A program made the translations under genes and the position numbers. DNA of 6,711 nt from Alphaproteobacteria bacterium (lineage in GTDB: Bacteria; Pseudomonadota; Alphaproteobacteria; UBA8366): NCBI GenBank assembly GCA_018665505.1, contig JABJCS010000641.1:1-6711 (forward strand), written 5' to 3'. The notes under the pieces are model-generated. The model was not told the origin of the DNA. It was given only the letters and a program-made list of their open reading frames with translations, and searched no databases. Of the stretch, positions 1 to 5,834 are shown one piece after another (position 1 is the stretch's first letter; the number at the start of each line of letters is the position of its first letter).

Positions 1-1
1 C

Positions 2-820
2 GGTCTACCGCTCTTCACCAATATGCGGAACTGCGCCCGCAGCCTTGTCGAGATGGCGGACTACAGGGCTCTGCGGGAACGGTTCCTCAAGCGCCCGAAT
101 ATTTCGACCGCAAATGTACCCGACGCCGATACCGGCGCTAAACTCACCGCCGGCGGCAAGACGCTCTGCGAATATGAGGCAAAACCGTTGCTCGCCGCCT
201 ACGGCGTGCCGGAAGCGGGTGAACGATTGGCGACGACGGGAGACGAAGCCGCAGAGATCGCGGAGGCCATCGGCGGCAAGGTGGCGCTGAAGGTGCAATC
301 ACCGGATATCCTACACAAGACGGAAGCGGGTGCGGTCGCGCTGAACCTGCTAGGCGGTACGGAAGCCCGCAAGGCGTTCGAATACCTGACTGCCAATGCC
401 CGCGCGTATAGCCCCGGTGCCGATATCCGCGGCGTCCTCGTCCAACCGATGGCGAATAAGGGTCAAGAAGTTATTCTCGGCATCAATCGCGACCCGTCAT
501 TCGGCCCGATGCTGATGGTCGGCATGGGCGGCGTCTTCGTTGAGATCATGAAGGATGTCGCCTTCGCACCCGCTCCCCTGACAGCCGATGACGCCCACGC
601 GCTGCTCGACAAATTGAAAGGCCGCAAACTGCTGGACGGCGTGCGCGGTGAACCGGCGGCGGATGTCGCCGCTCTTGTTGAATTGATGGTAAACCTCTCC
701 CGCTTCGCGGCCGATTTCGCCGACGATATCCAAGAGATCGACCTCAATCCCGTCCTCGTGCATCCGGAGGGTGACGGCGTTACAGTGGTAGACGCATTGA
801 TCGTGAAACAAGAAGACTGA
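2..820 (+). CDS. ADP-forming acyl-CoA synthetase (acetate-CoA ligase family), 3' part with the ATP-grasp domain
   Basis: The reading frame is open to the left edge. The residues before the first ATG (base 23) read like the usual linker between the CoA-ligase and ATP-grasp domains (GLPLFTN...CARSL), so this is the end of a longer gene (family about 700 aa) and ATG 23 is not its start. Counting from Met at base 23, an ATP-grasp_5 domain spans roughly residues 40-262. Visible motifs are KVQSPDILHKTEAG (K90; H98 lies where the family's second, beta-domain phospho-histidine is expected), DPSFGPMLMVGMGGVFVE, LLDGVRGEPAAD and EIDLNPVLVHPEG. Known family members reversibly convert acyl-CoA, ADP and phosphate to acid, CoA and ATP in the cytoplasm. 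No GNAT domain follows, which argues against a Pat-type protein acetyltransferase. The acyl substrate is unknown. The gene is convergent with the dehydrogenase, so it need not belong to the hyu operon. The family call is firm; the substrate is not. Confidence 0.92.
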   Translation, partial: GLPLFTNMRNCARSLVEMADYRALRERFLKRPNISTANVPDADTGAKLTAGGKTLCEYEAKPLLAAYGVPEAGERLATTGDEAAEIAEAIGGKVALKVQSPDILHKTEAGAVALNLLGGTEARKAFEYLTANARAYSPGADIRGVLVQPMANKGQEVILGINRDPSFGPMLMVGMGGVFVEIMKDVAFAPAPLTADDAHALLDKLKGRKLLDGVRGEPAADVAALVELMVNLSRFAADFADDIQEIDLNPVLVHPEGDGVTVVDALIVKQED

Positions 821-928
821 GATATACCCATTGATAAAGCGGAAGCATTAGAAGTTCTGAAAGTCTTCGAAGGCCACAATGGCAAGATTTCGGTCAAGGA
901 TAGCTGCTGGAAAGAATTCACCGATTAA
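821..928 (+). other. Coding-looking tail in frame after the synthetase stop (no start codon); possible gene remnant
   Basis: Immediately after the TGA at 818-820 the same frame stays open for 35 codons to a TAA at 926-928. It encodes a plausible amphipathic, charged peptide (for example ALEVLKVFEGHNG followed by ISVKDSCWKEF). There is no ATG, GTG or TTG in this frame before the coding-like part; the only weak candidate is ATT at 830, without a clear ribosome binding site. The stretch is visibly more AT-rich (tta, ata, aaa, gaa codons) than the genes around it. The synthetase already ends at a normal family C-terminus, so the TGA is probably a true stop. The stretch could be a remnant of a lost small gene, a lost C-terminal extension, or chance. 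I do not recognise the peptide. Confidence 0.3.
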
Positions 929-935
929 GGGTGAA
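917..935 (-). terminator. Possible weak terminator of the Ldh_2 dehydrogenase gene
   Basis: A perfect 6-bp inverted repeat, TTCACC (917-922) and GGTGAA (930-935), flanks a 7-nt loop. Read on the minus strand it starts 12 bases after the dehydrogenase stop codon and is followed by a T-rich run (TTCTTTCC), the order expected of an intrinsic terminator. The stem is short and the T run imperfect, so efficiency would be low. On the plus strand no T run follows, so it does not look like a terminator for the synthetase. Confidence 0.35.
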
Positions 936-947
936 CTGTCAGCGCAC

Positions 948-1994
948 CTAAATCGGCTTTGGCGCATCGATCCCATAGCGCGCGAATACCGGCGCAAAGA
1001 GGTCCGGTACCTCCGCATGCAAACTCACACCGTTCTCGATCCGGTCCTGCCAACAGTGGTGCGCGCGGTCGCCCGGCATACGGACCGGCTTTGCCAAATC
1101 GATCGGCAGAGCGTCCCGGCACCAATCTCCGAGGGCCGACGTCTCACCGCGAAATGCCTCAACACCGCGGAAGGCCGCTGGGTCGATTAGCTGCAAGAAC
1201 ACATTGCTGCCGTCGCCCTGCTCAGCGCGCCCAACTCCGGCAAGCGACGTTGTCAGCGCTTCAACCATGAGCGAGAAGGCGAATCCCTTATGACCGAGTT
1301 CGACTCCCCCCACCGGCATGATCGCCCCCTTGGGATCGCCGTAGAATGCGTTCGGGTCGTCACTTGGTTTTCCGTCGGGCCCCATGAGAACCGGTTGCGC
1401 CAGTCGCGCGCCCGCACGCCGCGTCCGCTCGATTTGCCGGTTCGACACGCTGGCGGTGCTGGTATCGATCAAGATCGGGTGCGCTTCAGTTGGAATACCG
1501 ATGGCCATCGGATTGGTGGAGACGCGGCCCTGTTTACCTCCAGGAGGTGCGACGACACCGTGGGTCGGTGATGAAGTCGTAATGATGGCGAGAGAGCCGA
1601 AATCCGCCGCGCGTTTTGCATAGGTCGCGAGGCAGGAAATATTGGCGCAATTCCGGACGACAACCGTAACAACACCTTGTTCGGCAAGCCGTGCCTGCGC
1701 CATTTCCAGCGCCTGTACCGTCGCCCATTGCCCGGGTAAGCCCAGCGCATCGAGTAGTAGCGTATTTCCGCCGTCCCGAAGAATGCCTGGTTTATCTTGC
1801 CGCTTGGTCTCCCCATTTTCGATGTTCTTGATATAGACGGGAATGAATTGCAGGCCGCGCGTGTCGTAGCCGAGCAACTCCGCTTCGACGAGAATCTCGG
1901 CCACGGTTTGCGCAATGGGCCTGTCGAGACCCGCCGCAGCGAATAATTGCGCAGTGGACTCTATAAGGTGTTCGTGGCGGTAGAGAGCTGTCAT
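948..1994 (-). CDS. Ldh_2 family (malate/L-lactate dehydrogenase-like) NAD(P)-dependent oxidoreductase with altered active site
   Basis: A complete protein of 348 aa, the usual length for the family that includes AllD ureidoglycolate dehydrogenase, ComC sulfolactate dehydrogenase and DpkA imine reductase. These cytoplasmic enzymes oxidise 2-hydroxy acids or reduce 2-oxo or cyclic imino acids with NAD(P)H. Family landmarks in order: the N-terminal helix region; GYDTRG (42-47) where SHG is usual; VVVRNCANISC (111-121) where NSxHFG is usual; APPGGKQGRVSTNP (149-162); the ILIDTSTASVSN segment with D177; and GGVELGHKGFAFSLM (229-243). Aligned by eye, the usual catalytic Ser-His is Thr45-Arg46, the following Arg is Phe50 and the usual catalytic His is Asn118. 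The reading frame is intact, so this looks like a divergent subfamily rather than decay. ATG at 1994 is preferred to an in-frame GTG at 2003 because GAAGAG lies 8 nt before the ATG and overlaps the GTG. The gene is divergent from hyuA and probably shares its control region. Confidence 0.9.
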   Translation of the reverse strand: MTALYRHEHLIESTAQLFAAAGLDRPIAQTVAEILVEAELLGYDTRGLQFIPVYIKNIENGETKRQDKPGILRDGGNTLLLDALGLPGQWATVQALEMAQARLAEQGVVTVVVRNCANISCLATYAKRAADFGSLAIITTSSPTHGVVAPPGGKQGRVSTNPMAIGIPTEAHPILIDTSTASVSNRQIERTRRAGARLAQPVLMGPDGKPSDDPNAFYGDPKGAIMPVGGVELGHKGFAFSLMVEALTTSLAGVGRAEQGDGSNVFLQLIDPAAFRGVEAFRGETSALGDWCRDALPIDLAKPVRMPGDRAHHCWQDRIENGVSLHAEVPDLFAPVFARYGIDAPKPI

Positions 1995-2002
1995 TCGTGT
2001 CA

Positions 2003-2008
2003 CTCTTC
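2003..2008 (-). promoter_or_regulatory. Ribosome binding site that decides the dehydrogenase start
   Basis: GAAGAG on the minus strand lies 8 nt before ATG 1994. The alternative GTG start (2001-2003) overlaps this site and so has no usable spacing. This favours the shorter, 348-aa protein. Confidence 0.55.
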
Positions 2009-2075
2009 GCTGGGTGTCCAGCCTGGAAACTTGACCGGTCCCATGATGAAGTCAACTGGATAGAGTGACTGTCCG

Positions 2076-2081
2076 AGGAGG
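2076..2081 (+). promoter_or_regulatory. Strong ribosome binding site of hyuA
   Basis: AGGAGG, a full Shine-Dalgarno match, lies 6 nt before ATG 2088. It fixes the hyuA start and suggests efficient translation of the first gene of the operon. Confidence 0.8.
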
Positions 2082-2087
2082 CGACGA

Positions 2088-4175
2088 ATGAGCTGGCGAA
2101 TTGGGGTCGATATCGGGGGAACCCTTACCGATTTCGCATTGCTCGACGGAGCGGGGCGAAAACTCGCGATTCACAAGCAGCTCACGACACCGGCAGACCC
2201 ATCCGCCGCCGTCATCGAGGGTGTCGGCGCGATCCTCTCAGCGAACAATGTCGCCATCGAGGGTGTCACAACCATCGCCCACGGCACGACCCTGGTCACC
2301 AACGCGGTAATCGAACGGCGGGGTGCTTTGACCGGCATGTTGGTGACCGACGGTTTCGGCGACATCATGGACACCGGCCTTGAGCAACGCTACGACCTGT
2401 TCGACCTGCGCATCCGCTATCCCGACCCCATCGTTCCACGGCCCCTCCGTCGCGGCGTTCGCGAACGCCTCCATTATGACGGCCGGATCGAGACGGCGGT
2501 CGATCTAGACGGAGCACGTACTGCAATCCGGGAATTGGTGGAAGACCATCGCATTGAGGCGCTCGCGATCTGTTTCCTGCACAGTTATATCGACCCAACA
2601 CACGAACGCGCGGTGGCAGAGATCGCGCGGGAAGATTTCCCCGACCTCTACGTCTCGACCTCGGCGGAAGTCTATCCAAACATGCGGGAATATGAGCGAT
2701 GGACGACGACGGCCATCAACGCCTATGCCCGTCCAATGGCCGACCGGTATTTAGCACGGTTGGAAAGCGGGCTTGGCGGACTGGGGTTTGGCGGTCGACT
2801 CTACATCATGACCTCAAGCGGTGGCATGTTGGCGCCCGAGACCGCGCGGCGGTTTCCCGTGCGGCTGTTGGAGTCAGGTCCAGCCGCCGGAATGCTGATG
2901 GCGGCGGTACAAGGCCGTGCCTTGGACCTGCCGGACATTCTCTCCTTCGACCTTGGCGGGACTACAGCGAAGGGGGCATTGGTGCGCGGCTTCGCGCCGC
3001 TGAAGACGGAACAGATGGAAGTCGCCCGGGTGCATGAATTCCGGCGCGGCAGCGGATTACCATTGCGCATCCCGGTGCTCGACATGATCGAGATCGGCTC
3101 CGGCGGCGGATCGATCGCCGCCGTCGACGACCGGGGATTATTGAAGGTCGGCCCCCGCAGCGCCGGTGCGGTTCCAGGGCCCGCGTGCTACAAACAAGGC
3201 GGTGAGAACGCAGCCCTCAGCGATGCTAATCTGGTGTTGGGCTATCTCGATTCCGATTTCTTTCTCGGCGGCGAGATGTCACTCGACCGGGACGCCGCCA
3301 AGACCGCGATAGAGAAGACCATGGCTCAGCCGCTCAACCTTTCTGTCGAACGCGCGGCCTGGGGCATACACGACACAGCCAGTGAGGACATCGCGCGAGC
3401 CTTTCGTATCCACGCCACCGAACGCGGTTTCGATTACCGAGGTGCCAGTATGGTTGCCTTCGGCGGCTCCGGTCCGTTGCATGCCATGCCGGTCGCGGAG
3501 AAACTCAAAATCCCTCGGGTCGTCTTCCCCATCGGAGCAGGTGTCTATTCGGCGCTCGGATTGTTGGCGAGTCCGTTGGCGTTCGAGCTCGCCCGGTCGC
3601 GCCGTGTCGTCGCGGACGATATCGATGGCGGGACCTTCGCCGGCATGTTCGAGCCGTTGGTCGTGGAAGCCTCGGCGTTTTTGAAGGAGGCCGGTGTCAG
3701 CGAAGCGGATATTCGTATCGCGCGGCAAATTGACATCCGGTATTTCGGGCAAACTCACGAAATTCAAGTCACCCTCCCGGAGGGAGATCCCACGGTCGCT
3801 TTCGGTAATCTGCGCAATCTGTTCGAGACCCGCTACGCGGAAGTCTACACCTTCGCGACGCTCGACGAGCCGCTCGAGATCATGAATTGGAAAGTCTCAG
3901 CGACCGGCCCCGATCCGGGCCTCGAGACTGGGTACGTCATCGACGATATCGAGCAAAATGAGGGCGGTGACGCACAAAAGGGAACACGCGCCGTGTATTT
4001 CGCGCCGGACGGTTACCGAGACACGCCGGTCTATGACCGCTACCGCCTGACACCGGGCACGCGGATCACCGGCCCCGCCATCATTGAGGAGCGCGAATCC
4101 ACTTGTCTGATCACGTCAGGCTACAGGGCCACAGTCGATGCCGCGTTCAATGTTATTGCCGAGTTGGAGAACTAG
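2088..4175 (+). CDS. hyuA: Hydantoinase/oxoprolinase family subunit A (HyuA-like, ATP-dependent)
   Basis: A complete 695-aa protein, normal length for HyuA/N-methylhydantoinase A. The Hydantoinase_N domain (about 4-180) starts with the phosphate-binding GVDIGGTLTDF and carries AHGTTLVTNA (H65 onward). The Hydantoinase_A domain (about 200-490) has REYERWTTTAINAY, TSSGGM, the second ATPase motif DLGGTTAK (D288-K295), GSGGGSIA (about 337-344), GPACY and FGGSGPLHA (458-466). The C-terminal third (about 500-690) has the usual RYFGQTHEI and GPAIIEE motifs. Known relatives pair with HyuB and use ATP to open cyclic amides (N-methylhydantoin, hydantoin, 5-oxoproline) or to carboxylate acetone or acetophenone in the cytoplasm; A is the ATP-binding, actin-fold subunit. 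No acetone-carboxylase gamma subunit is seen in the window, which mildly favours ring opening. It begins a tight operon with hyuB 3 bp downstream. The family is certain; the substrate is unknown. Confidence 0.95.
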   Translation: MSWRIGVDIGGTLTDFALLDGAGRKLAIHKQLTTPADPSAAVIEGVGAILSANNVAIEGVTTIAHGTTLVTNAVIERRGALTGMLVTDGFGDIMDTGLEQRYDLFDLRIRYPDPIVPRPLRRGVRERLHYDGRIETAVDLDGARTAIRELVEDHRIEALAICFLHSYIDPTHERAVAEIAREDFPDLYVSTSAEVYPNMREYERWTTTAINAYARPMADRYLARLESGLGGLGFGGRLYIMTSSGGMLAPETARRFPVRLLESGPAAGMLMAAVQGRALDLPDILSFDLGGTTAKGALVRGFAPLKTEQMEVARVHEFRRGSGLPLRIPVLDMIEIGSGGGSIAAVDDRGLLKVGPRSAGAVPGPACYKQGGENAALSDANLVLGYLDSDFFLGGEMSLDRDAAKTAIEKTMAQPLNLSVERAAWGIHDTASEDIARAFRIHATERGFDYRGASMVAFGGSGPLHAMPVAEKLKIPRVVFPIGAGVYSALGLLASPLAFELARSRRVVADDIDGGTFAGMFEPLVVEASAFLKEAGVSEADIRIARQIDIRYFGQTHEIQVTLPEGDPTVAFGNLRNLFETRYAEVYTFATLDEPLEIMNWKVSATGPDPGLETGYVIDDIEQNEGGDAQKGTRAVYFAPDGYRDTPVYDRYRLTPGTRITGPAIIEERESTCLITSGYRATVDAAFNVIAELEN

Positions 4176-4178
4176 GAT

Positions 4179-5834
4179 ATGAGCACGCATGAATATGACG
4201 CTGTCTCTCTCGGTATCCTGTGGGACCGGCTAGTCTCGATCGCCGACGAGATCGTCTCCACCCTGGTCCGCACATCGTTCTCCACAATCGTCTCCGAAAG
4301 CTACGACCTGACCGTGGTGTTGATGGACCGGGAAGGTCGCCTGATGGCGCAAGGCAGTTATTCCGTGCCCGTGTTTATCGGCACCGCCCCCCGCACCTTG
4401 CGCTACATGTTGGAGAAATTCCCGCCGGAGACATTGCAGCCTGGCGACGTCGTCTGCACCAACGATCCGTGGATGGGAACCGGCCATCTTTTCGACATCA
4501 ACGTAATGCGGCCCGTGTTCCGGGGACCGGAGATTGTCGGCTATACCATGTCGATTACACATCTACCGGATATCGGCGGCATGGGCTTTGGCGCGGCGGC
4601 AACCGAGATTTACCACGAAGGGCTACGCTTGCCGGTCTGCAAGCTCGTCCGCGAGGGTGCAGTCGATCCCTTCATTCTCGATCTGGTGCGCACAAATGTT
4701 CGGGTGCCCGATGCGACTGTCGGCGATCTGATGGCGAACGTGACCTGCAACGAGGTTGGCGGCCGCCAATTGCTGGAGTTCATGGACGAATACGGTATCG
4801 ATAATCTCTCGCCCTTGAGCTTGGCGATCCGCACGCAGTCTGAACAAGCGATGCGCGATAAGATCGGCGAGATCAAAAACGGCATCTACGAGAATCGCAT
4901 TCTCATCGAGGCCATCGACGAGCCGATCCCGCTCGCGTGCCAGATTGAAGTCACCGACGACGCCGTCTCAATCAATTTTGACGGCACGGGTGGCTGCGTG
5001 CGGCGCGGCATCAACGTGCCGTTCTGTTACACCAACGCGATGTCGCTCTACTCGATCAAATGCATCACTATCCCAACCCTGCCCAATAACGAGGGGGCCA
5101 CGCGACCCGTCAGCGTCAGCGCGCCGGAAGGGTGTCTGTTGAACGCACAACCGCCGTTTCCCACGGGCGGACGCCACGCCATCGGTCATTTCGTGCCGGG
5201 TCTAATCTTCGGAGCACTCGCCGAGGCCGCACCCCAGAAAATCCAGGCGGATAACGGGATGATGGACCTGATCACCATTCAAGCGACCCACCCGGACGGT
5301 CGTCCGGTCTCGACCATCTGTTTCGTCTCCGGCGGGTTCGGTGCGTTGGAAGGTCAAGACGGGCGGGATTGCCTGCCGGGCTCGTCCAATATGGCGGCTG
5401 TACCGGTCGAAGTATGGGAGACCATTACCGGCATGACCGTGATCAACAAGAGGTTGCGACCGGACAGCGGCGGGCCGGGCGCGTCGCGCGGCGGGATCGG
5501 ACAGGAAATGACGTTGCGGAACGACACCGGTAATCCGATGACGGTGTTTTCCATGGCCAATCGGACGGAATTCGCGCCGCCCGGATACCTTGGCGGCGGG
5601 GACGGCGGTCTTCGCCAGCACCAAGTCAACGGCATGACCGTTCACCCGAAGGGCTCGCAAGTTCTCTCGCCCGGCGACGAAATTACGCTGGTACAGGCGG
5701 GCGGCGGCGGTATCGGTGATCCAGCGGACCGCCCGCGCGCCTTGATTGCCCGGGATTTGGAATTGGGTTTGATCACCCCTGAAGGGGCGGCTCGGGATTA
5801 CGGATATCAAGTAGGAGCCGACGGAGATGACTGA
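4179..5834 (+). CDS. hyuB: Hydantoinase/oxoprolinase family subunit B (HyuB-like)
   Basis: A complete 551-aa protein covering the whole Hydantoinase_B domain, normal length for a separate B subunit. Visible motifs: the N-terminal ILWDRL and SIADEIVSTLVRTSFS; YDLTVVLMDREGRL; NDPWMGTGHLFDIN (95-108) and ITHLPDIGG (126-134), whose His and Asp pairs (H103/D106 and H128/D131) match the conserved, probably metal-binding positions of the family; the segment FPTGGRHAIGH near 326-336; MANRTEFAPPGYLGGGDG near 459-476; and the Gly-rich GGGGIGDPADRP near 506-517. It starts 3 bp after hyuA; GGAGA at 4166-4170 inside the end of hyuA is 8 nt before the ATG. It should form a complex with HyuA and hold the catalytic metal site. 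Its last 8 bases overlap the next gene, indicating translational coupling. It could instead be a carboxylase-type subunit, since the sequence alone does not separate the activities. Confidence 0.95.
   Translation: MSTHEYDAVSLGILWDRLVSIADEIVSTLVRTSFSTIVSESYDLTVVLMDREGRLMAQGSYSVPVFIGTAPRTLRYMLEKFPPETLQPGDVVCTNDPWMGTGHLFDINVMRPVFRGPEIVGYTMSITHLPDIGGMGFGAAATEIYHEGLRLPVCKLVREGAVDPFILDLVRTNVRVPDATVGDLMANVTCNEVGGRQLLEFMDEYGIDNLSPLSLAIRTQSEQAMRDKIGEIKNGIYENRILIEAIDEPIPLACQIEVTDDAVSINFDGTGGCVRRGINVPFCYTNAMSLYSIKCITIPTLPNNEGATRPVSVSAPEGCLLNAQPPFPTGGRHAIGHFVPGLIFGALAEAAPQKIQADNGMMDLITIQATHPDGRPVSTICFVSGGFGALEGQDGRDCLPGSSNMAAVPVEVWETITGMTVINKRLRPDSGGPGASRGGIGQEMTLRNDTGNPMTVFSMANRTEFAPPGYLGGGDGGLRQHQVNGMTVHPKGSQVLSPGDEITLVQAGGGGIGDPADRPRALIARDLELGLITPEGAARDYGYQVGADGDD

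Larger units (their letters stand above)
1995..2087. promoter_or_regulatory. Divergent control region between the dehydrogenase and hyuA
   Basis: The 93 bp between the two divergent start codons must hold both promoters. Visible elements are: a near-palindrome at 2014-2030 (TCCAG-C-CTGGA core, outer G-C and T-A pairs, one mismatch); TTGACC at 2031-2036 on the plus strand and TTGACT on the minus strand at 2055-2050, both good -35-like hexamers, which together form an inverted repeat TTGAC...GTCAA with centres 20 bp apart; a perfect 8-bp palindrome GACCGGTC at 2033-2040; and AGTCA/TGACT arms at 2050-2054 and 2066-2070. No convincing -10 box stands at the right distance from either -35-like site, so the exact promoters are unresolved. 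The repeats suggest a dimeric regulator, but no regulator gene lies in the window. Confidence 0.5.

Noticed and set aside
23..25. ATG at base 23 as the start of the acyl-CoA synthetase gene
   Set aside because: The frame is open to the left edge and the residues before it match the family linker, so this is an internal methionine.
879..1190. A 103-codon plus-strand open frame starting in the convergent gap
   Set aside because: Most of it is antisense to the dehydrogenase C-terminus, its composition is Arg-rich as in shadow frames, and it has no good ribosome binding site.
1469..1915. A 148-codon minus-strand frame overlapping the dehydrogenase in another frame
   Set aside because: The overlapping frame carries all the Ldh_2 motifs; this one has none and is Ser/Arg/Pro-rich.
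2001..2003. GTG start giving a 351-aa dehydrogenase
   Set aside because: The only good Shine-Dalgarno-like site overlaps this codon and is correctly spaced for ATG 1994 instead.
3279..3767. A 162-codon open frame on the minus strand
   Set aside because: It is fully opposite the well-supported hyuA and its translation has no recognisable motif.
5776..5787. CCCC-TGAA-GGGG hairpin near the end of hyuB
   Set aside because: It lies inside the coding region with no T run after it, and the operon continues, so it is not a terminator. It may be chance.
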